Source: DATLAN01 sp035527455
GTDB lineage: Bacteria; Planctomycetota; Planctomycetia; Pirellulales; Thermoguttaceae
NCBI GenBank assembly: GCA_035527455.1
Contig: DATLAN010000316.1
Coordinates: 1 to 10,441, forward strand
DNA: 10,441 nucleotides
Direction of reading: 5' to 3'
Shown here: positions 1 to 7,409 of the stretch, piece by piece
Layout: every line of letters starts with the position of its first letter
How positions within the stretch are numbered: position 1 is the first letter of the stretch
Notes under the pieces: model-generated
Told to the model about the DNA's origin: nothing
Seen by the model: the letters and a program-made list of their open reading frames with translations, nothing else
The model's database searches: none
Translations under genes and position numbers: made by a program

Positions 1-3000
1 AGCAGTTCGACGAACTCGAAGTCGGCCGCGGTAAAATCCTCGTCGGCCGCCGGCTGCGTGGCCAGTTCGGCGGCCGTGGGATCGAACGGGTTGAAGTTGA
101 TCTCGGTGATCGCCAGGTTATCGGCCGCGGCCGTCGCGCCCACGTAGAACTGCGCCTCGTTCAGCGCGGACCACTCGCCGTTGAGGAGCGTGCGGCTCTT
201 GACCCGCGTGGGATCGTCGAGTTGAACCCAGGAAACGGCCGGGAAGGCGGCTTCCAGCTCGAGGCCGAAGACGACGTCGGAACTGCCGGTGGTAATCTGG
301 TGTACTTCGACGGCGATCACGTTGTCGCCTTGCACCAGGGCATCGGTAGGAATGGAGTACGGCCCGTCGTAAACGGCGTTGCCCACACTCTTGTTGGCGA
401 AATCGGTCGCCGCGACGAGATCGCCGATTTCCCCGTCCATGCGCAACCGAAAAACGTCGCTGCCGTTGAGGTAGACGACGGCTCCGTCATCGAGCACCAT
501 GTTCAACTCCAGCGTGACGTTCTCGGGATTGCCCTGGAAATCGAAATGTCGGCGGAAGTAGTAGGTGGTCGGACCGAGCGTCAGGGGCGTGTTCTTGGGC
601 GCCGGGAGGGCCGAACTCTCGACGTACAGCAGCGCGTCGCCCTTGGGCCAGGAGGCGTCGACGTAGTTCGGTTCGCGCCACGCCGTTCCCGGGTCGTCGC
701 CCGACTGGTCGTAAGCCCACTGGTCGTCGATATCGATCAAGGTCTGCGTAACGGAGGAGCCGCCGAACACCTGGGCGGTCGGCGAGACGTTGCCGCCGGG
801 GAGCCGCGGGTCGGAACCGTCGGTGGTGAAGTAGACCATGCCGGCCGGGGCGCTCATGGTCAGCTTGTAGCCGGCGTCGATCGAACCGCCGTGCCGACTG
901 AAGGTGGGCGCGACGGTGGCGGGATAGAGTCCCGCGCTGCGGTATTGTGGCAGCAGGGAGTTTGCCCGCTGTTGGAAAAACGTATTGCGCAACCAGTCGA
1001 GCCGGGAGAGCCAGTCGTCGCGCGTTCTGGGCGTGGCGCTATCGTTGTAGCCGTCGCCCCAGCGGGCCGACTCGCCCACGATCGCGCGGTCGATCGTCGC
1101 CACCAGCCGGTCGAGTCGTTCGACGTTGGCCTCCGGAGTGAGCAGGCCGCCGTTGAAGAGGTAACGGTGGACGTGATCGGCGAAGAGAATCCGGAATTCT
1201 TCCACCTGTCGCAGGGCAAGGTAGAACTCGCCGGGTCCGTTGTCCCAACTGCGATCGGGCTCGACCTTGTTTCCGGCGACGTCCCTGAGGCAGCCCTCGG
1301 CGTCCCAACTGTGGAACCGCCATTTCCCGCCGGGCTCACGACTGTGCGTGGCGTACCAGTTGTTGTGCGGCCAGTCCCAGTTGCCGCCGTACTGGTTGAT
1401 GATCATGTAGTCGATGAAGTTGGGAATGTCGAGCAGTTGCTCCATCGCCGCATAGTTGATCGGGTTCTGCGCGGCCAGCGACCGCAACTGGTTCCAGGAG
1501 GTGGAATTGCCGTCGATGAACTTCCTGGTGACGATGGCGTCGTAGTCTTCCTTCTCGCCGCCGAGGTAACTGGCCGCGAACGGGGCGCTGGGCCGTTCCA
1601 CCGGGTTGTAAAGCCCCCAATAAAGCCCGTTGACGTACAGGTGGACGTACGTGCCATGGGGGCCGTATCCGCCCATTTGATTCTGCGTTTCGGCGGCCCA
1701 ACGGTCCTGGATGTAGGTGAAGTTGGCGCGGGTGATCTGGTCGTTGAACCCTGCCCGCAGCGTGATCGTGTCGAACTCGTCGATGGCGTCGTCGCCGAAC
1801 AGGGGATACCTCAGCTTGGTCGGTCCGTAGTCGCTCTTGAACAGCAGGCGGAACGAGTGCTTGAGGTTGCCGGCGTTGCGGCTGGCCCCTCCCTGGATTC
1901 GCACGCCGGCATCGACTTGAAAGAGGGTATCACCGTCGCCGTCGATCAACTCGACGGAGACGGGTCGCTCCCAAGCCAGCCCGGTGCTGGTCGTGTGGCT
2001 GTAAATACCCGTCTGCGAGTTCCAGAGGTCGTCGGGATTGAGGACCAGCGAGATGGTGGGGATCGACCGCAGGTCGTCCTTGATCGTATTGCGGTAGCGG
2101 GGATCGTTGACCACGTCGGGATCCATCGCATAGTTGGCCGACGCGGAGCCCCACGTCGAGGGCATGCCTGAGCCGGTCTGGTGGATCACGTTTTCGAGAA
2201 AGATGTACGTTTGGGTGTCGACGTTCGACGGCTGAAACCCCGCCTTGTACGCGGTGGCGCGGAGGACCGTCGTCGTGGTGATCGCAATCGGCCCGTCGAC
2301 GATCGCGCCGTGCTTGTCCGACGGCTCGCTGCCGTCGCGAGTGTAGTAAATGGTTGCGCCGGGCGTGTCGCTGGTGATTTCCACGGAGAACGGCTGTTCG
2401 TAGAACCCGCGGTCGACGCTGAACTTGGTGTCTTCCACGAATTGCGTGAAGCCCGTGCTGTTCACGTTGCCGGGCGTCGCCTCGGTGAAATAGCGTTTGC
2501 TGTCTTGGACCAGATCGGCGGCGATCAGGAAGTTCGAATTGGCGGCGGTTCGGTTCAGTCCGTGGACGGCCAGGACGTTCCGCCCCGGCCGCAACCAGAC
2601 GAGACCGTCGGTGACGTCGATCTGCTCGAACTCGAGCGAGGCCAACACGCTGCGGGTCGACGTGGCGGAGGAGTTCCAGGCGAGGGTGCCGGGAGCGTTG
2701 CGGCGGGCCACTTCCTGCCCGTTGAGATAGGCCACGAAGCCGTCGTTGTACTTGATCCATAGCTGCAGCGAATCCACCACTCTCGGATCGTCCACCTCGA
2801 ACGGGATCCTCGCCCAGAACGACGCGTTGACGCCGTGCATGGCGTCTTCGACGTCGATCTGGATCGCATCGGCCAGGCCGGTTGCGCCCGCGTCGAATCC
2901 CATACCGGTTGAAATGTCGGTGGAAAACGGCGTTGTCAGTTCGACGTTCTGCCGGCCCATCGTCTGTGCGGCGACGGCCCAGTCCGCGGCCGTGTTCCCG

Positions 3001-4094
3001 TCCGAAGAGCCCCGCCGCTGGAAGGAGAAACCGTTCTTGATTCCCAACGGGTTGAAGGACTCCCCGGACCAGGCGTCGCCGACGGTGATCGGGAAGCCGT
3101 TGATCGTCACGTCCAGCGCGGCAAGATCGTCGGTCGAGTACTTCCAGGGGATGAAGTCGACGACGTTGCCTTCGTCGTCGATGATCATGGCCCAATTGGG
3201 CCCGGAGCTTGCCCAGACGATGTCGGCTCCCCACGCCGTATCATTTCGGTAAAGGACCTGGCCGGGACCGATCGAGTCGGGCAATTCCCACAGGATCGGG
3301 TGTACGTTGTTGACGTCCCGAGTGATTCCGTGGTTCAGCGCCACGACCCAGCCGGACGTATCGACGGCCTGGTTGCGGATGTTCTGAATCTCGATGTAGT
3401 CGGGGCTGACCGTACCGATTTCGGTGATCAGCACGTGGCTGGCTACGGCGTAGTCGTCCCAAGCCGAGTCGTCGAACTCGGCGTCGGTCCATTCGGTTCC
3501 CAGGGCGGCCTCTTCGATGCCGGGGACGAGGTAGGTCAGTTTGTCCCCGTCCGGCACGTTCGTCCCCACGCCGGACGCGCAGCCGTACGAGATGTCCGGG
3601 AACTGCTCGGGAAAGGCGGGCGAGAAATCGTACGCGACCGTCGCGCCGTCGGCTTTCACCAGGGCCAGGTACTCGCCGTCGCTGCTGAGCTGGAAATTCG
3701 TGTGCAGCTCGGCGGTCGGGTCCGGCCGGTCCTTGCCCGAGGCAAAAACCAGCAGGTACTCGTTCGGGGAGAGAAAGTACCGGGGAAACTGCCACTTGGT
3801 CAGTTCGCCAACTTCGTCGGTGAGATACCATCCCTGGAGATTGACCGACGTCTTGGTCGGATTGTAGATCTCGATCCAGTCGGAAGAGTCGCCGTCTTGG
3901 TCGAGCAGCGTGGACGAATTCACGGCCATGATTTCGCTGATGATCAGCGACCCGGCGTCGAGCACGACGCGCGGCTCCAGAGGCTCGAACGCCAGGGGGG
4001 CCTCGCGGCCGGACCTCGGTCCATGCCCGGACCAACGAGAGCAAAGTCTTTTCCGGCGGGTTTTGGCAACGATTTTTCTGATCTTGCCGAACAC
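1..4094 (-). CDS. LEPR-XLL secreted CotH-kinase / lamin-tail-domain protein, 3' end off the window
   Basis: The minus-strand frame is open from a GTG at 4094 to the left edge (1364 codons, no stop). The start is set by GAGGAG six bases upstream. Visible order: basic N-terminus; LEPR motif FEPLEPRVVLD ending at residue 46; lamin-tail domain 1 (about 50-150, ISEIMAVNSS, DWIEIYNP); FDDSAW at 207-212; lamin-tail domain 2 (about 221-385); beta-sandwich module with KYNDGFVAYLNG at 448-459; chitobiase-C-terminal-like repeat 564-592 (TIYYTRDGSEPS); CotH kinase region about 680-1000, with GGNWDWPHNNWY at 903-914 and HSWDAE at 928-933; second chitobiase-like repeat 1063-1097; second sandwich with DDGAVVYLNG at 1202-1211; lamin-tail domain 3 starting near 1326. 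CotH proteins are atypical secreted kinases in known cases; activity here is inferred. Such planctomycete proteins are thought to be cell-surface or exported. The 444-base repeat-filled gap upstream suggests it is transcribed separately from pcm. Domain calls are by eye. Confidence 0.9.
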   Translation of the reverse strand, partial: MFGKIRKIVAKTRRKRLCSRWSGHGPRSGREAPLAFEPLEPRVVLDAGSLIISEIMAVNSSTLLDQDGDSSDWIEIYNPTKTSVNLQGWYLTDEVGELTKWQFPRYFLSPNEYLLVFASGKDRPDPTAELHTNFQLSSDGEYLALVKADGATVAYDFSPAFPEQFPDISYGCASGVGTNVPDGDKLTYLVPGIEEAALGTEWTDAEFDDSAWDDYAVASHVLITEIGTVSPDYIEIQNIRNQAVDTSGWVVALNHGITRDVNNVHPILWELPDSIGPGQVLYRNDTAWGADIVWASSGPNWAMIIDDEGNVVDFIPWKYSTDDLAALDVTINGFPITVGDAWSGESFNPLGIKNGFSFQRRGSSDGNTAADWAVAAQTMGRQNVELTTPFSTDISTGMGFDAGATGLADAIQIDVEDAMHGVNASFWARIPFEVDDPRVVDSLQLWIKYNDGFVAYLNGQEVARRNAPGTLAWNSSATSTRSVLASLEFEQIDVTDGLVWLRPGRNVLAVHGLNRTAANSNFLIAADLVQDSKRYFTEATPGNVNSTGFTQFVEDTKFSVDRGFYEQPFSVEITSDTPGATIYYTRDGSEPSDKHGAIVDGPIAITTTTVLRATAYKAGFQPSNVDTQTYIFLENVIHQTGSGMPSTWGSASANYAMDPDVVNDPRYRNTIKDDLRSIPTISLVLNPDDLWNSQTGIYSHTTSTGLAWERPVSVELIDGDGDTLFQVDAGVRIQGGASRNAGNLKHSFRLLFKSDYGPTKLRYPLFGDDAIDEFDTITLRAGFNDQITRANFTYIQDRWAAETQNQMGGYGPHGTYVHLYVNGLYWGLYNPVERPSAPFAASYLGGEKEDYDAIVTRKFIDGNSTSWNQLRSLAAQNPINYAAMEQLLDIPNFIDYMIINQYGGNWDWPHNNWYATHSREPGGKWRFHSWDAEGCLRDVAGNKVEPDRSWDNGPGEFYLALRQVEEFRILFADHVHRYLFNGGLLTPEANVERLDRLVATIDRAIVGESARWGDGYNDSATPRTRDDWLSRLDWLRNTFFQQRANSLLPQYRSAGLYPATVAPTFSRHGGSIDAGYKLTMSAPAGMVYFTTDGSDPRLPGGNVSPTAQVFGGSSVTQTLIDIDDQWAYDQSGDDPGTAWREPNYVDASWPKGDALLYVESSALPAPKNTPLTLGPTTYYFRRHFDFQGNPENVTLELNMVLDDGAVVYLNGSDVFRLRMDGEIGDLVAATDFANKSVGNAVYDGPYSIPTDALVQGDNVIAVEVHQITTGSSDVVFGLELEAAFPAVSWVQLDDPTRVKSRTLLNGEWSALNEAQFYVGATAAADNLAITEINFNPFDPTAAELATQPAADEDFTAADFEFVEL

Positions 4095-4100
4095 TTCCGT

Positions 4101-4106
4101 CTCCTC
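4101..4106 (-). promoter_or_regulatory. Ribosome binding site of the LEPR/CotH gene
   Basis: Read on the minus strand this is GAGGAG, six bases before the GTG at 4094. It decides a GTG start, because no ATG in this frame lies between here and the LEPR motif. Confidence 0.7.
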
Positions 4107-4121
4107 GTAGGTTCCGTGCAG

Positions 4122-4366
4122 AAATAACTCAAACTGTAAGTGCGGGAGCCCGAAAATGGGGACTGGCTCCGTCGAGGTACGGTTTTTCAGGGCTATTTCG
4201 GGTGGCCGACGGTGCCTGTCCCCTTTTTCGGGCAGCGACTGGTGGGACCCCGTGGAAAAAGGGGACAGGCACCGAGCCGGCAGCGCTTTTCCACGACTCT
4301 CACACCATTTGCGGCTCGGAGCCAGTCCCCATTTTCCACTCACCGTTTACAGTTTGAGGAATAACT
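4122..4366. repeat. Compound nested palindrome made of two head-to-head inverted-repeat units
   Basis: Three nested pairs of perfect inverted repeats: CTCAAACTGTAA at 4128-4139 with its complement at 4347-4358; a 20-base arm at 4152-4171 (GAAAATGGGGACTGGCTCCG) with 4317-4336; and a 20-base arm at 4210-4229 with 4255-4274 (GAAAAAGGGGACAGGCACCG). The two 20-base arms are themselves variants differing at three positions, each T versus A. The region can therefore be read as two units of about 80 bases, 4152-4229 and 4255-4336, each with near-matching inverted ends, placed in opposite orientation. The spacers inside the two units (38 and 42 bases) look unrelated. Similar GGGGACTGGCTCC/GGTGCCTGTCCCC palindromes are, from memory, dispersed in planctomycete genomes. 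Open frames across it are repeat artefacts. It lies in the 5' leader or promoter region of the LEPR gene. Confidence 0.85.
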
Positions 4367-4375
4367 TGTCCAATT

Positions 4376-4452
4376 GGGTGGCACGCCCTGAGGGACGAAG
4401 GGCGTGATTTGGCAGGTGTTCCACGCCCTTCGTCCCTCAGGGCGTGCCACCC
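4376..4452. repeat. 31-bp perfect inverted repeat with 15-base loop
   Basis: The arms 4376-4406 and 4422-4452 are exact reverse complements over 31 bases, from GGGTGGCACGCCC inward to AAGGGCGTG. Each arm also holds its own smaller inverted repeat (CACGCCCT and AGGGCGTG around nine bases), so two short hairpins are an alternative to the long one. It lies 86 bases past the pcm stop and could fold in the 3' end of the operon transcript. No U-rich tract follows on the minus strand, so it is not a classic rho-independent terminator. It resembles a dispersed REP-like element. Confidence 0.85.
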
Positions 4453-4538
4453 ATCGGCCCCCTCATTATGCCGGAATGCTGCAAGAAACGCAAGCCGAGG
4501 GCCGTTGAGAACCAATCGGAGACGGCGCCGAGAAGCGG

Positions 4539-5198
4539 TCAGTTGCCGCAGTGGGACCAGCCTTGCTCGCCGATCAAGGGGACGAACCGGCAGGCGGAAA
4601 GCGTTCTCGTCTTGCGGCCGGCGGCGACTTTCTCGATGGCCTGCAACACCTGGTAATCGCGCCCGCCCAGCGGAATGACCAGGATGCCACCTTCGCCGAG
4701 TTGGTCGAACAACGCCGGGGGACATTCGGGCGCAGCGGCCGTGACGAGGATGCGGTCGAAAGGGGACCGCCCGGCACAGCCTTGCGTACCGTCGCCGACG
4801 ATCAGCGCAACGTTGCGATAGCCCAGCTCGGACAATACCGCGGCGGCCTGTTGGGAAAGCGCCTCGTGGCGCTCGATGGAAACGACCTCCCGCACCAACT
4901 CGGCCAGAACGGCCGTCTGGTATCCGCTGCCGGTTCCGATCTCCAGCACCCTCTCGTCGCCCGAAAGCTCGAGTGCCTCGGTCATCAGCCCCACGATGTA
5001 AGGCTGGCTGATCGTCTGGCAGCAGTCGATGGGCAAGGCACGATCGGCATAGGCCTCTTCCTGCAATTCGTCCGGGATGAATCGTTCCCGGGGCACCTTG
5101 CCCATGGCAGCCAGGACCCGGCGATCGACGATCCCTCGACGCCGCAACTGGCTGCGCAGCATCTCTTGCCTGGCGGCTTCGAGGTCGATATAGGGCAT
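4539..5198 (-). CDS. pcm: Protein-L-isoaspartate O-methyltransferase
   Basis: The 219-residue cytosolic enzyme transfers a methyl group from S-adenosylmethionine to L-isoaspartyl residues in aged proteins, starting their repair to aspartate. Family hallmarks are TISQPYIVGLM at 62-72, SAM-binding motif I VLEIGTGSGYQTAVLAEL at 84-101, the acidic residue after strand 2 in VVSIERHE (105-112), FDRILVTAAAPECP at 147-160, GGILVIPLGG at 170-179, and the C-terminal RFVPLIGEQGW at 204-214. Length fits the family. A longer reading exists in this frame, but its extra residues overlap the preceding gene's coding end. The start MPYIDLEAARQEM, four bases after the upstream stop codon, gives the normal length. 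No strong Shine-Dalgarno is visible, so translation is probably coupled to the propeller gene. The SAM site is intact. Confidence 0.95.
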   Translation of the reverse strand: MPYIDLEAARQEMLRSQLRRRGIVDRRVLAAMGKVPRERFIPDELQEEAYADRALPIDCCQTISQPYIVGLMTEALELSGDERVLEIGTGSGYQTAVLAELVREVVSIERHEALSQQAAAVLSELGYRNVALIVGDGTQGCAGRSPFDRILVTAAAPECPPALFDQLGEGGILVIPLGGRDYQVLQAIEKVAAGRKTRTLSACRFVPLIGEQGWSHCGN

Positions 5199-5202
5199 GT
5201 CG

Positions 5203-6486
5203 TTATTCGGCTCGCACGTCGTAGGCGTACAGGTATTCGCCGCGGCGAAGGTAGAGCCGTCCACCGCAGACGACCGGATGGGCCCAGGTCTTGGCATCGC
5301 TGTCGTCGGGCAGTTGGAACAGGCTGATCACGTCGTGTCCGTCCGGCGTGGCCTTGACCAGACCCACCGTACCTTCTTCGTTGATGACGTAGAGCATGCC
5401 TTCGGCGCACGTGGCGGAGCCCTTGCCCACGCCTTCTTCGGCGTACATCGTCGCGCCTGTTTCCCAGTCGAGGCAGATCCATCTCGGACCGTAGGCGGCG
5501 CCGTAGAGATATCCGTCCAGGAGAATCACGCCCCCGTGGTGGTTGTCGAGGTCCCGCGAGCCCCATACTTTTTCCATGCTCACCCGGTCGCCGGCGGCGT
5601 CGATCCTCAGCATTTCCGAACCGGTCGTGCCGTATCCGGAACTGATGAATACGTGGCCATCGTGGTAGATCGGGTCCGTGGCGTGGATGTCGTATCGGGT
5701 CCGGTGCGGATACCGGAAGAGCAGCCGCCCGGTGTCGGCGCCTACGCCGATCAGCGCCTTGTCGGTCATGGTCAGAATGATCCGCAGTCCCTCGTGCTCG
5801 ACCAACACCGGCGAGTTGTAGCCGGGCAAGTCGCCGTCGGCGCTTTCCGATTGCCAGACGGTCTCGCCGGTCTCCTTGTCCAGCGCGACCACGGCGGTAT
5901 TTGGTCCGCCGGGACAACAGATGACGTGATTGCCGTCGATCGATACGGATTCGGCCAAGGCCCACTCGGGATTCTTGCCGCGGAAACGGTCGAGGATGTT
6001 GATGCGCCAGATTTCATCGCCGGTTCGGGCGTCCAGGCAGACGACTTCGCCCAACGGACTCTCGTGGTAGACTCGCCCGCCGTCGATCGTCGGGGTCCCG
6101 CGGGTGCCCGGATAGTTCCCGGTCCAGGCCTTGCCGTTGGGGACCTGCCAGCACTTTCCTCCGTCGAGGTCCAACGCCGTAATCGTTGTGCGCCCGCCGA
6201 CGTTGCCCGCGGTGTAAATCAAGCCGTCGTCGATGGTCACGCCGGCATAGCCGTCGCCGATTCCGCTGACTCTCCACGCCCGGATCGGCCCCTCGGCCGG
6301 CCATCGCTTCAACAAACCCGTCTCGGTCGAAATGTTGTCGCCGTTGGGACCGTGAAAGCGGGGCCAGGAGGCCGTCCGGTCGGCCGGGGGCGCGTCGGGA
6401 TTGACAACCGTTTCGATCTCGTGCCGGCATCCGGCCAGCAAGACGACCGGCGCGATCCATTTCATCAGCGACGATGTCGCAGACAT
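5203..6486 (-). CDS. PQQ-like beta-propeller repeat lipoprotein (BamB-like fold)
   Basis: The 427-residue product has a lipoprotein signal: a hydrophobic stretch (IAPVVLLAG) ending in lipobox L17-A-G-C20, so it is probably lipidated and faces the periplasm. The mature N-terminus (WPRFHGPNGDNISTETGLLKRWP, given here in part: WPRFHGPNGDN at 41-51) is typical of planctomycete propeller proteins. Blade motifs recur: ALDLDGGKCW at 104-113, CLDARTGDEIW at 150-160, ALDKETGETVW at 201-211, GADTGRLLF at 249-257, CLDWETGATMY at 338-348. Such motifs define the seven- or eight-bladed quinoprotein fold. No evidence shows that it binds PQQ or is an enzyme, so a scaffold or sensor role like BamB is as likely. 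The start ATG at 6486 is favoured over an ATG 72 bases upstream by AAGGAG eight bases before it and by the signal peptide. pcm follows after 4 bases. Confidence 0.9.
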   Translation of the reverse strand: MSATSSLMKWIAPVVLLAGCRHEIETVVNPDAPPADRTASWPRFHGPNGDNISTETGLLKRWPAEGPIRAWRVSGIGDGYAGVTIDDGLIYTAGNVGGRTTITALDLDGGKCWQVPNGKAWTGNYPGTRGTPTIDGGRVYHESPLGEVVCLDARTGDEIWRINILDRFRGKNPEWALAESVSIDGNHVICCPGGPNTAVVALDKETGETVWQSESADGDLPGYNSPVLVEHEGLRIILTMTDKALIGVGADTGRLLFRYPHRTRYDIHATDPIYHDGHVFISSGYGTTGSEMLRIDAAGDRVSMEKVWGSRDLDNHHGGVILLDGYLYGAAYGPRWICLDWETGATMYAEEGVGKGSATCAEGMLYVINEEGTVGLVKATPDGHDVISLFQLPDDSDAKTWAHPVVCGGRLYLRRGEYLYAYDVRAE

Positions 6487-6494
6487 GAGCAACG

Positions 6495-6500
6495 CTCCTT
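6495..6500 (-). promoter_or_regulatory. Ribosome binding site of the propeller lipoprotein
   Basis: AAGGAG on the minus strand, eight bases before ATG 6486. It decides this start over the in-frame ATG at 6558, which falls inside a repeat, and over the internal ATG at 6465. Confidence 0.7.
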
Positions 6501-6503
6501 GCC

Positions 6504-6575
6504 ACGTGGCTTCATCTCGCGGAGTGTAGCCGTCTCGCTCCGCGAGACGTGGCTTCATCTCGCCGCAGCGAGATG
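6504..6575. repeat. Direct-plus-inverted repeat element upstream of the propeller gene
   Basis: ACGTGGCTTCATCTCGC occurs twice in direct orientation, at 6504-6520 and 6547-6563. Between and within the copies lie inverted repeats: TCTCGCGGAG at 6515-6524 with its complement at 6538-6547, and CATCTCGC at 6556-6563 with its complement at 6568-6575 around a 4-base loop. It resembles the short dispersed 'GTAGCCATCTCGC' palindromes common in planctomycete intergenic DNA (from memory). It occupies the leader of the propeller gene, immediately upstream of its ribosome binding site. Confidence 0.7.
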
Positions 6576-6888
6576 GCTACTTTGCGGTCACTTTCTCCGT
6601 TGGCAGCGGCCGCGCTGAATCGTACCACATTGCCGTCGGAGCGTCCATGTTCGGGCTGGTTCGGTTGAAACGGTTATGCGTGCGAACGTCGCATGGAGAG
6701 CCGGGTTCCTGCCGTAACGGCCACCGCCTTCGACCAAGTGTCTCGCAAGCCGCAAGAAGCGATTTTCCGCCACTTTCGCAGATTCCCTCGCAGCTTATCT
6801 GGAAATCCGCTTTTCCGCAGCTTTCCCCGCCGATAGTATTGGAAAGCATGGATGCTGGACCAACGCGAAGGAATTCGTGGCTGAGTTC
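6576..6888. other. Divergent intergenic control region, no gene recognised
   Basis: This stretch separates the minus-strand propeller operon from the plus-strand response regulator and must hold promoters for one or both. No promoter pair stands out. TTTTCCGC-like pyrimidine-rich boxes recur around 6763-6830. Two open frames of 86-90 codons cross it, but neither has a ribosome binding site or a recognisable product. Confidence 0.4.
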
Positions 6889-6899
6889 AGGTGAAGACC

Positions 6900-7382
6900 A
6901 TGGGTGAAAAGCTGGTTCTGTTGGCCGAAGACGACCCGGGGCATCAGGCGTTGTTCCGCCGGGCGTTGGCCGAGAGCGGGATTGCCTGCCGGGTAGACAT
7001 CGTTCAGGACGGGATGGAAGTCATCGACTATCTCTTCGTCACCGGCCGCCACAGCCACCGCAACCCGCGGAATATGCCGGACCTGATCCTTCTGGACTTG
7101 AAGATGCCTAAGATGGACGGTCTCCAGGTCTTGCAGGTGATGCGGCGGGTCCGCGGCGACGATCGCACCCGGTTCCCGCCCGTGGTCGTGCTGACCTGTT
7201 CGAATCTCGACGACGACGTGGCCGACGCCTATCGTTGGGGGGCACAGAGCTACATCTGCAAACCGGTCGACTACGACGAGTTCGCCGACGCGGTCCGCGA
7301 AACCGTCCAGTACTGGCTGGGCCTGAACCGGCCCGTGCCCCCTCATCGGATCGGCGCGCATTACGTTCACGAAGGGTTGTGA
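6900..7382 (+). CDS. Single-domain response regulator (CheY / Rcp1-like receiver)
   Basis: The 160-residue product consists of one receiver domain with no output domain. Acidic pocket residues D11-D12 lie in LLAEDDPGH, the phosphoacceptor is D66 in LILLDLKMPKMDG, the conserved hydroxyl position is T99 in VVVLTCS, and the conserved lysine is K121 in YICKPV. The sequence LAEDDPGHQALFRRAL, the long loop before D66 and the length of about 150-160 residues suggest the Rcp1-like subfamily, first known as phytochrome partners. It probably relays phosphate from a hybrid or stand-alone histidine kinase by protein contact rather than by DNA binding. No kinase is in the window, so it is an orphan. ATG 6900 is preferred over GTG 6891 because AGGTGA lies five bases before it. 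It is convergent with the next gene, with 27 bases between the stops. Confidence 0.92.
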   Translation: MGEKLVLLAEDDPGHQALFRRALAESGIACRVDIVQDGMEVIDYLFVTGRHSHRNPRNMPDLILLDLKMPKMDGLQVLQVMRRVRGDDRTRFPPVVVLTCSNLDDDVADAYRWGAQSYICKPVDYDEFADAVRETVQYWLGLNRPVPPHRIGAHYVHEGL

Positions 7383-7409
7383 ACAAGACCCGAACGAGCC
7401 GGCTGTTGC

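Noticed and set aside
222..2171. A 649-codon plus-strand open frame, the longest complete frame in the window
   Set aside because: It is antisense to the LEPR/CotH gene, whose frame gives coherent lamin-tail, chitobiase-like and CotH motifs; the plus-strand translation is compositionally biased and matches nothing. GC-rich third positions keep antisense frames open here.
4140..4407. Two small plus-strand open frames of 74 and 83 codons
   Set aside because: They are made of the palindromic arms and have no ribosome binding site or domain.
4376..4452. Rho-independent terminator of the propeller-pcm operon
   Set aside because: The hairpin is strong but no U-tract follows on the minus strand, and its arms look like a dispersed repeat.
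5197..6618. A 473-codon plus-strand open frame
   Set aside because: It is the antisense shadow of the propeller lipoprotein, which has clear blade motifs, a lipobox and a ribosome binding site.
6577..6849. A 90-codon minus-strand open frame in the divergent intergenic region
   Set aside because: No ribosome binding site before its ATG, no recognisable motif, and the region must contain promoters.
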